From: Paraburkholderia phytofirmans OLGA172
Lineage (GTDB): Bacteria; Pseudomonadota; Gammaproteobacteria; Burkholderiales; Burkholderiaceae
Reading direction: 5' to 3'
Assembly: GCF_001634365.1 (NCBI RefSeq)
Contig: NZ_CP014579.1
Location: 3,410,001 to 3,474,000 of the forward strand
Length of the DNA: 64,000 nucleotides
Shown here: positions 43,363 to 52,875 of the stretch, piece by piece
How the letters are laid out: every line of letters begins with the position of its first letter
Numbering within the stretch: position 1 is the stretch's first letter
Translations under genes and position numbers: made by a program
The notes under the pieces: model-generated
Databases searched by the model: none
What the model was told of the DNA's origin: nothing
Seen by the model: only the letters and a program-made list of their open reading frames with translations

Positions 43363-43881
43363 CTACTGCTCCTGCTGCTCACGCAGCCAAGATTCAATCC
43401 GCGAACGCGCATCGGGCGAACTAACGCCGCTTTCGGGGGAGAGATGAACGAAATGTTCGGCGTAACCAGCCGGCACTCCCCATGCCCTGTCGTCGAGCGC
43501 GAGCCAGGTCTTCACTCCGTGAGACCAAACGTGGCGTAGGATTTTGGATACGCGGTCGGTGCCGTCCCGCACCTCGCCCATCCTCGACCTGATTCTCATA
43601 GTGTCGTCAACCACTCGGCAACGTAGGGCTTCGGGAAGGTGCGAAACAACACCGTTACGGCCTATAAGCAGCAGCCAGGACGTGGTCAGTACAATCTGAA
43701 CGCGCTGGTGCGGTGCAAGCAGTTCAACGAGCACCGGGGCGAATTCGAACAACTCCCGCCTGCTCTCAAGTGCGACGAGCCCGGCGTCATCGATGACCGC
43801 AGAACCGGCGTGCAGCGTACCGTCTATATCTAGGTAGAGGGTCGGCGCTCGCGCGTCGAAAACGAGTTGAATCCTAGTCAC
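43363..43881 (-). CDS. HAD-superfamily hydrolase-like protein
   Basis: The 172-residue protein has the HAD motif I LYLDIDGTLH (about residue 16-25), an S/T of motif II in VLTTSW (about 65), and an Asp in LALDDRAWG (about 130) that is likely motif IV. This is the family HAD_18 (swiss army knife RNA repair-like HAD). The reaction may be phosphate transfer from nucleic acid or metabolite. It overlaps the upstream gene by 4 bp (ATGA), so it is co-translated with an unknown protein. Confidence 0.75.
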   Translation of the reverse strand: MTRIQLVFDARAPTLYLDIDGTLHAGSAVIDDAGLVALESRRELFEFAPVLVELLAPHQRVQIVLTTSWLLLIGRNGVVSHLPEALRCRVVDDTMRIRSRMGEVRDGTDRVSKILRHVWSHGVKTWLALDDRAWGVPAGYAEHFVHLSPESGVSSPDARSRIESWLREQQEQ

Positions 43882-44282
43882 TGGGCCTTAGGTATCGGTG
43901 ACGAATGCTGGGTACCGGTCGTAGATGGGGCCGCCGATGGTTCGGTGACGTTGTTCGCGTCAACATCCGATGCTGGATAGTATTCTCGCGTTACGTCAGC
44001 AAACTCTTTGATTCCGTCGCGCTTGCAAACAAACTCCCACACGTATTCCGCATCGGCGTTATAGCCGGGCGGACCCTGTAATAGATACACACGCCCGGAG
44101 CGCGTGGTGGCTACCATTCGTTCTCTATCGAACTCAGTCAGTGCGGAACTGACCCGGCCGTCAAAGTCATCGAGACGCGCTCCAACCAGACGGTCCGTCC
44201 CATTGTCTGCACGCAATACTCGCCAACGAATCAGGACAATGTCGTGCTCTTCCGTCAGCGGCTTCACCTTTCCGATGCTCAT
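43878..44282 (-). CDS. Unknown protein coupled to the HAD-like gene
   Basis: The 134-residue protein starts MSIGKVKPLTEEHDIVLIRW. The first 100 residues look like a small beta-rich domain (RSGRVYLLQGPPGYNADAEY). The end is Ser/Thr/Pro-rich and probably disordered. No family recognised. Its stop overlaps the ATG of the HAD-like gene. It may be in one transcription unit with the two genes to its right. Confidence 0.6.
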   Translation of the reverse strand: MSIGKVKPLTEEHDIVLIRWRVLRADNGTDRLVGARLDDFDGRVSSALTEFDRERMVATTRSGRVYLLQGPPGYNADAEYVWEFVCKRDGIKEFADVTREYYPASDVDANNVTEPSAAPSTTGTQHSSPIPKAQ

Positions 44283-44441
44283 ATAGCTGCTCCTTTACTT
44301 CTGTTCGTTGATTCGGATAACAACGAATATTCTTGTAGCCAAAGTCATCTACATCGTAGTGCTTACGTTACAATTTCAATTCGCCCGCCGGAACGCCACG
44401 CACGCTCGCCGCGCCTCCTGTAATTTCTGGGGTATCATCCT

Positions 44442-44912
44442 TCACAGACGCAGTAGGACTTCGCGAAAGATGCTCCAAATATGTGCGTCCCTTCCGCACG
44501 ATATAGGCTCTATGTCCATGCGTGGTGCGTCCTCCCTCATGACGCTGGTGTAGACCAGACCGTCTTTGAGAACAACGTCAAACCGCATGATTGTGATTGC
44601 CTCCGTAGGACGTGCACGGCGGCCGACCCGAATGACAATGGTCATCGCTGTCATCGGGGCCCGCCTTTCTTGAGGCGTTGTTGCACCTCCATCATTCGGC
44701 GCCTCAAGACGCTTCAACATCGATGCGATTACTTCCCTCAAAAGGGTCCCGTCGCCCGCTCCAGATGTCTCGGCGAAACACTCTCCCAATAGCACCGACG
44801 GTTCGCCGAGGACATCAGAGTGTGCGTTCATCTCCTGGCGGTATGCCGTAGCGGTCCATTTCCATGCTTCGCCGATGCCTGCGCCGGTGACTTGAGCTTT
44901 CATGATGAACAT
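44442..44912 (-). CDS. Unknown 156-residue protein
   Basis: The start at 44912 lies 4 bp past the stop of the preceding gene (44916), so the two are co-translated. The protein begins MFIMKAQVTG (an alternative ATG lies three codons in). The middle is Arg- and Thr-rich, and the end (IEPISCGRDAHIWSIFREVL) looks helical. No signal peptide or family motif is found. Confidence 0.5.
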   Translation of the reverse strand: MFIMKAQVTGAGIGEAWKWTATAYRQEMNAHSDVLGEPSVLLGECFAETSGAGDGTLLREVIASMLKRLEAPNDGGATTPQERRAPMTAMTIVIRVGRRARPTEAITIMRFDVVLKDGLVYTSVMREDAPRMDIEPISCGRDAHIWSIFREVLLRL

Positions 44913-44915
44913 CTA

Positions 44916-45545
44916 TCAGATTTGCCAGTCACGCCAGTTCACATCACCAACATGCTGGCTAGCGACGATGGCGAGTGCCAGCCGGTAAATCCAGTCCAAA
45001 TTCCCCGCAGGATGACAGTCCCAATTCGTCCTCGTGGTGAGCTCGAAACGCGCGTTATCGTCTAGCCGCCATCGCAACGTGCCGTCTGCTGCATTCGCCG
45101 GCTCTGCCCCGCCAATTCGCGCTATCAGCGACGAGTCAGGCATTAGCACTAACTCGTATTCGCCGTCTCGGGCATACCAACCGTCGAGATTCGAGGTATG
45201 TCCTGTGGTGATAGATTGCGAGCCATCAGGCTCGGGACGCCTGCCGCGTGTGTCGTGGCGACGCGCCGGCCATCCGAAATAACCGCATTTAACCTCTCTT
45301 GCCACGAGCGACTTCACCGCATCCTCGAAGTTCATCAAGAAGATACCGAGACCAAGTCCCCGCTCCTCGTCGGGATGCACGCTGCCGCCGATTACCGCAA
45401 CCAACTCTTCGTCTTGCCATACCTTCCATATCCCAACGTCCGGGTCGTATAGCGCCGCGAACTCGTCGCCAGCGCTGTTTTCCATTTGTATCTCGGCGAG
45501 GTAAGTGTTTTCTTCCCACCAGTAGCGAAACTGCGTTGCAAACAT
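44916..45545 (-). CDS. Unknown 209-residue protein, first gene of the leftward operon
   Basis: The protein is acidic with many Trp/Tyr residues. Residues 1-80 have a beta-rich look (YLAEIQMENSAGDEFAALYD, ELVAVIGGSVHPDEERGLGL), and 125-205 a second part (YELVLMPDSSLIARIGGAEP). No signal, membrane or catalytic motif is evident. Divergent to it lies a double-HTH regulator, with direct repeats between them, so it is likely regulated by that protein. Confidence 0.55.
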   Translation of the reverse strand: MFATQFRYWWEENTYLAEIQMENSAGDEFAALYDPDVGIWKVWQDEELVAVIGGSVHPDEERGLGLGIFLMNFEDAVKSLVAREVKCGYFGWPARRHDTRGRRPEPDGSQSITTGHTSNLDGWYARDGEYELVLMPDSSLIARIGGAEPANAADGTLRWRLDDNARFELTTRTNWDCHPAGNLDWIYRLALAIVASQHVGDVNWRDWQI

Positions 45546-45815
45546 CCGTTACCGTCGAACCCGCATGGATTGCCCTCCGGTTCAGCGCAGCCCGGAACCG
45601 TAGAACGCTGCGCAGATAACGTTTGGGCCAGTAATTTGTACACATCGCAGAACCCTAGAGGTCTGCGCCCTCTGACATTTCTGCGGCGAACAGCAAGTCG
45701 AACTGTGCGTCTCAATTAGGCGTATCGCTGAAGTAGCCGGCCCGGGAGCGACGTCGTTGCGTTTCCTCGGTATCGCGCCCACCGCACGCATCACAAAGCC
45801 CATTGTATAGTTTAT

Positions 45816-45842
45816 AGAGTGCTATTTACAAGAGTGCTATTT
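45816..45842. promoter_or_regulatory. Pair of 12-bp direct repeats, likely operator of the HTH gene
   Basis: AGAGTGCTATTT occurs at 45816-45827 and again at 45831-45842, 15 bp apart (about 1.5 helical turns). The region is AT-rich, and the repeats lie 24-50 bp upstream of the HTH gene start. The flanks 45546-45815 hold no gene. Autoregulation by the two-domain HTH protein is inferred. Confidence 0.55.
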
Positions 45843-45865
45843 CTTTATATCTAGAAAAAACTATC

Positions 45866-46408
45866 GTGGTGGGGAATGCTTGCGCGGCTATGCAAAAGCA
45901 ACCATCCGCTGCAGCTACCCAGCTCGCCCAACGACTAAGAGCTTTACGAGACCTGCGAGACATGACGCAAGATGCATTGGCGAGGATGTCAAGCGTGTCG
46001 CGCCCGTCTATAACGGCCATGGAACGCGGCAAGTCAAATCCCCGATTCGCTACGTTGGACCAGGTCGCCCGGGTGCTAGATGTCGACATACTCGAATTGA
46101 TTACAAGCGGGTTACCCGCGAGCGCGAGCGCCGACAATCGCCCCTCACTTGAGCGAATTGCACGGAATGTAAACAAGGTTAGGGCCGCCCTTGGTGTAAG
46201 CCAGGAAACGCTGTCCGTACAGTCGAGGCACTTCCGGACTTACGTCGGGAACTTGGAGAGGCAGGTAGTCAATCCGAGCCTTTCCGATGTTGAAGCAATC
46301 GCATTCGCGCTTGGGGTTGGAATTGAAACATTGCTACAGCCACTTGAACCGGGTGAGCTCGAAGTAGACATGCAGAGGCTCGTCCGCAAAACTCGGAAAG
46401 AAACCTAG
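45866..46408 (+). CDS. Transcriptional regulator with two Xre-type HTH domains
   Basis: The protein has about 172-180 residues depending on whether the GTG at 45866 or the ATG at 45890 is used. The first HTH is RLRALRDLRDMTQDALARMS with VSRPSITAMERGKSNP (about 23-60). The second is KVRAALGVSQETLSVQS, with VGNLERQVVNPSL (about 103-140). Each is followed by the family tail (LDVDILELI, LGVGIETLL). Two HTH units in one chain fit binding to the two direct repeats at 45816. It is divergent from an unknown operon and may control it. No protease (LexA/CI-like) domain is attached. Confidence 0.82.
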   Translation: MVGNACAAMQKQPSAAATQLAQRLRALRDLRDMTQDALARMSSVSRPSITAMERGKSNPRFATLDQVARVLDVDILELITSGLPASASADNRPSLERIARNVNKVRAALGVSQETLSVQSRHFRTYVGNLERQVVNPSLSDVEAIAFALGVGIETLLQPLEPGELEVDMQRLVRKTRKET

Positions 46409-46986
46409 CGTACAGCGCCGCGCCGGCACCAATATCCGGACCGACGGCACTTCGGTGGCCAACGCCCATAAAGCGAGTTAAGTCGAGAACGAAGTAGGGA
46501 GAACCAACGGACACGTGAGCGGAACGGATAACGGCTGTGGACATCCGCACCGAAAACAGAACTAGGCGGACACATCAGCATGGACATCCAGACGACAGCC
46601 TAATCGCTATATAGAACAATCACTTACGGCTACGTCCATAACTGGTTACTCGAGGGCGGTAGGTGTGCGCGCCGACCAAGGTCATCAGTGTGGTGAATGC
46701 CTAGAAGAGCCTTGGCGCCCAATTGGACGCGGGACGCGAACCCGTGTGATTGCGCGGGAGGTTGTGAGCGGAGACCTGCACCAGAACATATTGCGGGCAA
46801 GTTGCTATGCGAATCCCAAGGTACATCGTGAAGAAGTGCCCGAACTATTTGCGCTAAGGCGGGCGCGTTGTGTCGCGCTGTTTTGTCGGAACCGTCCTCT
46901 CAAAGCGCCTGAGGAACCACCACTGGACGCCGGCTCGGACCGGGGCCGACGTGTCGAAGCGCGTAACTCCCAGTGCACTCTAAACC
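46409..46986. other. Gene-free stretch left of the recombinase operon
   Basis: About 580 bp without a recognised gene. It may contain part of the left flank of the transposition module or a passenger remnant. No terminator or inverted repeat with a perfect arm was found. Confidence 0.4.
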
Positions 46987-47403
46987 CTATGAGTCTTCTC
47001 CGGTCGACTTCCGACGCGTTCTCCGAATCGGTATCACCTTTTCGGCAGTAAGCTTATTCAGCTTCTTCTTCGCCTCAAATAACTCGTGTAACAGGGAGAC
47101 CTCCCTCGCCAGCGAGGCATCAAGCGCCAGCCGTAACTGCCTGATTTCATCCTTTTTCTTCGATAGCGCTTCTTGCTTCTCCTTCGCCGGTTTCGATTGT
47201 TCGCCTGCTGCCTCGTCGATGGCCAGAATCAAATCCGCGAATATCGCTCGCGACTTTTTTATGCTCCCTTTCGCGCGCCCCGCCTCAACAGAGACCGCGT
47301 CGTTTGTTATGCGGGTTCCTTTATTGACTATCGTCGACTTCCCTGACTTCAGCCTATCAAGTGCAGTGAAATAATCCTCAAGTGGGCCTTTGCCGTCAGT
47401 CAC
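46987..47403 (-). CDS. Small coiled-coil helper protein of the recombinase module (TnpC-like)
   Basis: With the GTG at 47403 (AAGGAG upstream; its first bases overlap the end of the recombinase gene) the product has 138 residues. It is basic and helical (KQEALSKKKDEIRQLRLALD, REVSLLHELFEAKKKLNKL), so a coiled coil is likely. The location as the last gene behind recombinases is the same as tnpC in Tn554-type elements, whose product assists orientation and efficiency of transposition. This is an inference from gene order and character. Confidence 0.6.
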   Translation of the reverse strand: MTDGKGPLEDYFTALDRLKSGKSTIVNKGTRITNDAVSVEAGRAKGSIKKSRAIFADLILAIDEAAGEQSKPAKEKQEALSKKKDEIRQLRLALDASLAREVSLLHELFEAKKKLNKLTAEKVIPIRRTRRKSTGEDS

Positions 47404-49435
47404 GCATCTCTCCTTCACCACCTCTCTTCCGATGATTCCTCGCGAACTCCCTTTTTACTACTTTGTCCCGAGCGCTCACCAGAACTTCAAGGTCGGCCTT
47501 CTCCATCCTGTACCCCGGGGATGTCGGGTCAAGCGCATCGACCAAGTTCGACTGCGCGACAATGACCCGCTCCAATTTGGGCAGGCGTCCGACAAGATTT
47601 TTGCAACCGTTCACGCATTCCACGTTCAACCAGCTCAGCGGCAGCTTGTCGCACTTCTCAGTGCTCGTGCATCCGCCGATGCTCGTCTCACGATATGCCA
47701 GCTCACCTTTTTTGAAGCGCCTCATCGTGCGCTCTCTATTGAACACTACGACACCATCGTTGTCCTTCAACCGGTGTTCAATCCAGTTGCCGTGAGCTCC
47801 AAACAATACCTCATCACCAAGCAGAACATTTTTTATATAGCTTAGTGCAGCCGACGCCGGCTGAGTCGACTGCCATTCTCGGCCGAAATGCGCTTTATAG
47901 TCACCTATGAAATTTTCTGCAAAGACCGACCCACGAGCGTAGTAACGAGACATCTCTTCCGTTATGTGTTGAAGCTGTCGGCGAAGTGATGGAAGAGAAA
48001 CCAAGCCAGAGCGCTGTGCATACAAGGCGAGCGAACGCCTAAGTTGATGACTTGTCAGTTTCCAGGGTGTACCGACAACGAAATTCTCTTCGGTGCGCCA
48101 CGCTCGATGTGGGTCGATGTGCTCAAGCTCAAGCAGGTCAGCTTCCGTAATTAACGGCTGCAGGCTCGAACGCAAACGTGGCATTTCGCTCAGGCCAAGA
48201 ACGCTAGTCACGAGACCGTTACCGTCGGATTTTGGTAGCCGCCCCCCGAAGCCAAGATGCGATATGGCTGGCATTAGCGGTGCGGCACCTGGCGATATCG
48301 CTTCTTCTGCGTCGCCTACGACGACCGCATGCACGATGGACGCGATTTTTTGCGCTATCTCGATGGCACTAGCCCCGACGTTGCCGGTTACCCAACTCGC
48401 CTTCTTTGGCGTGCCCCCTGTAAGCTTGGAGGTAATTCCGTTTATTATGTAGTGAAGGCGCCCATTTTTCTTCGATGTCTCGAGGCAATCGCACGTGAGC
48501 GCTGAAACCTCTTCGTTGCGCATACCACTGTATGCATGAATTGCAAGGCGAGCCACCGTCTGCATGGTATGGAGCCAGTTGGAAATGCCTTTAACGTCGG
48601 CGGAAATGTCGTTAGAGTGAAAATACTCCTTGAGACCGTATTCATTAAGAAGTTCCGGCATGGTGAACATGTAGGCTTCCCCCAGTTCTTTACCCTTGCC
48701 ATTTTGCAACCCCTTACTTCGTCCCAGTCTCGGGTCGGCGTAGCACTTCCTAGTCAGGTCTAGGAACCGGTCCAACACCGCATTGAAGTCTTCCAGCTTT
48801 TGGCGGAGCGTCGACAGGATATGCGTATAGATTCTGGTAGGAATCGGTGGAACCTGCTTCAGAGAATCCCCGTACTGCCCAAGAATCACCCTTAGCGATT
48901 GCTGCACCTTGTCACCCGCGACGCGGTAACCTACTTCTTCAAGCCCTAAGGTCGCCAAGTCCTCGAGAAGTCCCGGGAGGCCTAGCAACGCTCCGGGACT
49001 AGTGTCGGACGAGAACTCCAAAACTTCACCTTCATCGGTAAGGAAGTCTTGGATTGTCCGCTCGCGACTTTCGCATCGTCGCGCTATGGCGCGAAGCAAG
49101 CCGACACGCTGTTTAAGCGTTCGATATGAGAACGGTGGACCGTCCCTCCTCCAAATAACAAGATAGAGTAGGAACTTCATTTCACGCACGAGTCCGGCCC
49201 GAGCGGTGGTCTCCGGGTCTTTCTTTCGCCAGAACGCGAAATTCAAGGGGCTGCTTCGCCCCCTGTCCGCATATGTGGTCCAGTCCCAAATCATATTCTC
49301 GTACCTAGAGGCGACCGTGCCGTCACCACGTCGGCTCACGACGGTGTCGTCGGCAGGAGGTTGGCCTATGGCAGAGGCGCCTACCAGGGGGACTGACGAT
49401 ATCAGTTGCGAAAGGCTTTCGGTACTTGAGTTCAT
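47396..49435 (-). CDS. Large tyrosine recombinase, third of three
   Basis: The ATG at 49435 overlaps the stop of the preceding gene (ATGA), so the coupled product has 679 residues. Catalytic residues are seen in AIHAYSGMRNEEVSAL (Arg, box I), TSHQLRRSLALYAQR (His-x-x-Arg) and HITEEMSRYYARGS (His and Tyr, box II). A Cys-rich C-terminal part (EKCDKLPLSW, ECVNGCKNL) may bind zinc. The ~330-residue N-terminal part should hold the core-binding domain. Length is about twice that of XerC/D, like TnpB of Tn554. Confidence 0.8.
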   Translation of the reverse strand: MNSSTESLSQLISSVPLVGASAIGQPPADDTVVSRRGDGTVASRYENMIWDWTTYADRGRSSPLNFAFWRKKDPETTARAGLVREMKFLLYLVIWRRDGPPFSYRTLKQRVGLLRAIARRCESRERTIQDFLTDEGEVLEFSSDTSPGALLGLPGLLEDLATLGLEEVGYRVAGDKVQQSLRVILGQYGDSLKQVPPIPTRIYTHILSTLRQKLEDFNAVLDRFLDLTRKCYADPRLGRSKGLQNGKGKELGEAYMFTMPELLNEYGLKEYFHSNDISADVKGISNWLHTMQTVARLAIHAYSGMRNEEVSALTCDCLETSKKNGRLHYIINGITSKLTGGTPKKASWVTGNVGASAIEIAQKIASIVHAVVVGDAEEAISPGAAPLMPAISHLGFGGRLPKSDGNGLVTSVLGLSEMPRLRSSLQPLITEADLLELEHIDPHRAWRTEENFVVGTPWKLTSHQLRRSLALYAQRSGLVSLPSLRRQLQHITEEMSRYYARGSVFAENFIGDYKAHFGREWQSTQPASAALSYIKNVLLGDEVLFGAHGNWIEHRLKDNDGVVVFNRERTMRRFKKGELAYRETSIGGCTSTEKCDKLPLSWLNVECVNGCKNLVGRLPKLERVIVAQSNLVDALDPTSPGYRMEKADLEVLVSARDKVVKREFARNHRKRGGEGEMRD

Positions 49436-51351
49436 GAAACTAACTCGAGGATGATTAACATTTCCAGCTTTCTGGCCCAATAGGCGTCGAGTTCGCCATT
49501 TTCAACTTCCAGCGTCACTGCACCGACAAGACCCGGGCTCAACCTATCAATCTCCGCAAGCAGGTCCTCGATGCGTTTGAAAATCGGCGAAAAAATGGAC
49601 GAAAACTGTTCTTCATCGTGGGTCGTCGCTGTCCGCTGGATGACATACCGGCAACTGACTAGTTTCCTCGTGTCATCTTCGTCCGCGTGTACCCTGAACT
49701 TGTTGCAGAAGAAGCAGCCCTCGTTACTTAGGCAATCCGGTACGACGGCCGCTTGCTCGCTTTGAGTCGGGGCACCAAAATCTGAGCACAGTCCGACCGG
49801 GCGCGCGACTCCGTTCTGAACCTCACATCCCTTGGCAATCACCGCAGTTTGGATGCTATCGAAAAATGCCCCTAGCTCTTCCATCTGGACAATCGGCGAG
49901 CCTTCCGCGTAGCTATTGCGTACGGTTGACTCTGTATTTTGCAGAATCACAGACGCAGTCTCCGTGTCAACGCCACGGCGAAGCATCCAGTCGCCGCCTC
50001 CAGCGCGCCATTTCCGCGATTTAATGTTGGGTACGTTTGGGTCGATTCGCCTCAAGCTAGCCGCAATGTGGTCCTGTGTCTTCGCTTGCAACGGTTCGAA
50101 CTTTCCCGTTTGGCCGTCGCAAATCATAAAAAGATACTCGTACTCACTTCCGTTCAACAGATATTCACGCAGCTTGAGAAATTTTCGGAGTTCCGGAAGA
50201 AAAACCGTCTGTATTTCGAACGTGACAACTTTCCCTCCTGCTCGGGCCTTCACCGCCCGGAAGCCCTGACGTTCCGCGCCTACTTCGTAGTCGGCTCCCC
50301 AAGGTAGTTCTCGGACCTGTGCCCAGTTCATGTTGGTCCGCGAGAGGAACATCACCACAAATGCTTGATGGGCCCGCAACGCGGCGGCGACGCGATATGC
50401 GCTGCGCTCGTTGACGTTCGCGTCGTTGATAGCGGCGTGGGCGTGCGAGACAGCAATCGCCGCCGCGTTTAACCGGTCCGAGGGATAATCTTGGGAATAG
50501 TAATGCGCAATTTCCGCTGGTTCTGCAATCGTACCGGTCCCGTAGTCGAAGGCCCAATAGCCCAGTGTCAGGCTTTCACGAACTGCAAGCTGATGTGGAG
50601 GCATGCACCACTTTCGAGACGGAAAAATCCACATACTGTCATCAGCAGCGCCAAGGCTCCGTGGGACTGCCAGCGGATAGGGATAAGGCTTGAAATCTAG
50701 GCACAGAGACGTCAGACCATCAAAGAGTGCCTGACAGAGCGCAAGCATTTTGCCTTGGTCCTCTTCGCTGGGTGGAACCGTTGGCTGCGCGGCCCGTTTC
50801 CTCGAGCGAGGAAGACGCACTCCGTGATGAATGTCGTCGATATCGTAAAGCTGTGCCAAAACCTCGCGCAATGTGCTGACTCGCACACCGGCCGTCTTTT
50901 CTGTCATTCTCTGCGCGGCCACCTCTTCCCAGAGATGGGACACGAAACTCCGAAATCCTAGCCTGAGTGTCGGCCGATTTGTCAGCACATCGGAGAATCC
51001 GCTCTCGTTTGCCCAAAACAAAAACCGCACGAATGTTCTCGCCGCTAAAGCTACCGTAAGCGGACTGTAGGCGCTATGGCTAATCTCGCGAGAAAAGAAA
51101 ATGATGGCAGCGCGCATTGGCGCGACTCTTTCTGGGCGAAACGTTGATGCATCCACGAGGCGCTCAGAACGTGGACGATTTAGGCCTCTCTGGGCGCTAG
51201 CGACCTCCGTTACAGAGGAGTAGCAAAACGCGCCGAAATCAATGGTTTCGCCTTTCTTGAATTGCAATATTGCGCGCTCTGGGTGTTCGACAAACCCGTC
51301 GGCTATCAACGGCAATTGCAGGATTTCAATATTGCGCCGGGCATAGTTCAC
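49432..51351 (-). CDS. Large tyrosine recombinase-like protein, second of three
   Basis: The 639-residue protein begins at the ATG 51351, overlapping the stop of the upstream recombinase. Recombinase features are partly degenerate: FLSRTNMNWAQVRELPW takes the box I place, KSRKWRAGGGDWMLRRGVD the middle, and NTESTVRNSYAEGS the Tyr box. The His residues of the box are replaced, so it may have lost independent catalysis and act as a partner. The C-terminal part has Cys pairs (DCLSNEGCFFCNK), similar to the zinc-like tail of the third protein. It is needed as a structural or regulatory subunit by analogy with other multi-recombinase elements. Confidence 0.7.
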   Translation of the reverse strand: MNYARRNIEILQLPLIADGFVEHPERAILQFKKGETIDFGAFCYSSVTEVASAQRGLNRPRSERLVDASTFRPERVAPMRAAIIFFSREISHSAYSPLTVALAARTFVRFLFWANESGFSDVLTNRPTLRLGFRSFVSHLWEEVAAQRMTEKTAGVRVSTLREVLAQLYDIDDIHHGVRLPRSRKRAAQPTVPPSEEDQGKMLALCQALFDGLTSLCLDFKPYPYPLAVPRSLGAADDSMWIFPSRKWCMPPHQLAVRESLTLGYWAFDYGTGTIAEPAEIAHYYSQDYPSDRLNAAAIAVSHAHAAINDANVNERSAYRVAAALRAHQAFVVMFLSRTNMNWAQVRELPWGADYEVGAERQGFRAVKARAGGKVVTFEIQTVFLPELRKFLKLREYLLNGSEYEYLFMICDGQTGKFEPLQAKTQDHIAASLRRIDPNVPNIKSRKWRAGGGDWMLRRGVDTETASVILQNTESTVRNSYAEGSPIVQMEELGAFFDSIQTAVIAKGCEVQNGVARPVGLCSDFGAPTQSEQAAVVPDCLSNEGCFFCNKFRVHADEDDTRKLVSCRYVIQRTATTHDEEQFSSIFSPIFKRIEDLLAEIDRLSPGLVGAVTLEVENGELDAYWARKLEMLIILELVS

Positions 51352-52808
51352 AGCAAACCCGCCATTGCTTTTTCGGTTAGCGTTTTCAGATGGCTTTCCT
51401 GTTGAACTTTAACCTCACGCACCATCTTTAGATTGCGTCGATATTGAAGGTATCCGTCTGTGGTCGCAGTTGAGTCGTGTCCCATACGGACCGCAACGAA
51501 CTTCCGCGCATCCTGCAGCGTAATTTCTCCCTCAGTGACAAGCTTCATCTGTGCGTCCGTCCAGTTCATGCCAGCGGTTGCCCGTGTATCATGAAATCTA
51601 TAGTGATAGTGGGCGACGTTGTACTTCTCGCGAATAAAGGGTAGTACGCGGTCACGAATAAACTGTCTGACCGCCTGCCCAGCCTTCATGTGGCGCAGGT
51701 CGTTTTCGTCATCAAACTGTATCGCTTCTTCCTTGCTTCGATAGAACGGGGCGCCGCGCTCGCTGAGAAATAGATACTGGTCTTCCGCGTCACCCCCCTT
51801 AGCCTTGCTTCTCCGCCGGGTCGCCCGCTCGCTCATTGCGTATGTACTCAACATCGAATAGAACCAACGTGGAACATGAAGCACCATCTGTTTATCGTTC
51901 TTCGTGTCTATTCCTGTACCTGCACCAACCGGCATTCGTATTTCGCCGCTTGCATCACTACCCTCTTGCATCAATACATGCCGCACTCGAATAGTAAGGA
52001 CAGTCTGAATCCGCGCCCCGGTCACGAGAGCGAAAATGTGAATTAACACCATCTCGATATTGCCGATGGATACCAACGCATCCACCAACCATTCCTGTTC
52101 CTCGAGAGGTAGCGGCCTGAGCTTTCCACCGTCATCAATATATCCATCAAACGAGTCGCGTTGCTTTGGGGCGCTGATAGACACGTCCGTTTTTGAAACC
52201 TTTTTGAGGCGACGAAAGCCCCGGGCGTCGGAGATGTTTATGTAAACATCTCGCTCTTTCCACGCGGGGAAGGCGGGCTCGAATACCTCTTCCGTTATTA
52301 GCCATCGATAGAAGCTGACGACGGTACCCATCCTGCGACGCGCCGTCGAGGCTGAAAGCTCTTCGCTTTTTACGCAAAACGTGAGATGCCCACTGAATCT
52401 ATAAGTAGGCCGCATTTGCTTAAGAGACGGAAATTCCAGCCAGTCGATTTTCTCTTCGTCCAGAAAGCGGCGGTACGAGGCCAAATCGTCGCCGATTCCC
52501 ATAAATGTGGTCGCCAACGGATTCAAAGTGCCCTGCATACGAGCAAGGAGATAAACCTCCGCCTCAGCCCAAGGCACACCGTGTCGGTCGAGGACGATTG
52601 GAAACAGATTGAAGCGATGCTTAACCCAGCGGGGCTTTCCGTCGCGCCGGATACCGCCGACAGGAACCATCGTCGGCCTCACAAAATACGACTCCGACGT
52701 TGCCGAAACCTCATACGCATCGGGGTCGCCCGCATGGGAAACCTCGGTCAGCGTAAATTGAGGTAGAAGAATCCGCCTCGCGAGCCCTGCAACAGTCCCT
52801 CGATTCAT
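51348..52808 (-). CDS. Tyrosine recombinase, first of three
   Basis: With the ATG at 52808 (GGGAGGA 8 bases upstream) the protein has 486 residues; an upstream frame to 52883 is less likely. A SAM-like core-binding region (about 100-210) precedes the catalytic domain. There TGARIQTVLTIRVRHV has the box I Arg, YRFHDTRATAGMNW the His-x-x-Arg, and VRMGHDSTATTDGYLQYRRN the second His and the Tyr nucleophile. All canonical residues are present, so it should be active. It is the promoter-proximal gene, and the element boundary is probably within 150 bp upstream. Confidence 0.85.
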   Translation of the reverse strand: MNRGTVAGLARRILLPQFTLTEVSHAGDPDAYEVSATSESYFVRPTMVPVGGIRRDGKPRWVKHRFNLFPIVLDRHGVPWAEAEVYLLARMQGTLNPLATTFMGIGDDLASYRRFLDEEKIDWLEFPSLKQMRPTYRFSGHLTFCVKSEELSASTARRRMGTVVSFYRWLITEEVFEPAFPAWKERDVYINISDARGFRRLKKVSKTDVSISAPKQRDSFDGYIDDGGKLRPLPLEEQEWLVDALVSIGNIEMVLIHIFALVTGARIQTVLTIRVRHVLMQEGSDASGEIRMPVGAGTGIDTKNDKQMVLHVPRWFYSMLSTYAMSERATRRRSKAKGGDAEDQYLFLSERGAPFYRSKEEAIQFDDENDLRHMKAGQAVRQFIRDRVLPFIREKYNVAHYHYRFHDTRATAGMNWTDAQMKLVTEGEITLQDARKFVAVRMGHDSTATTDGYLQYRRNLKMVREVKVQQESHLKTLTEKAMAGLL

Positions 52809-52875
52809 GAAGTTCGTCCTCCCTGCAAGTTGCGACTTCTGTCCATTATTACAACACTTGAGATTGTTGGCAACA

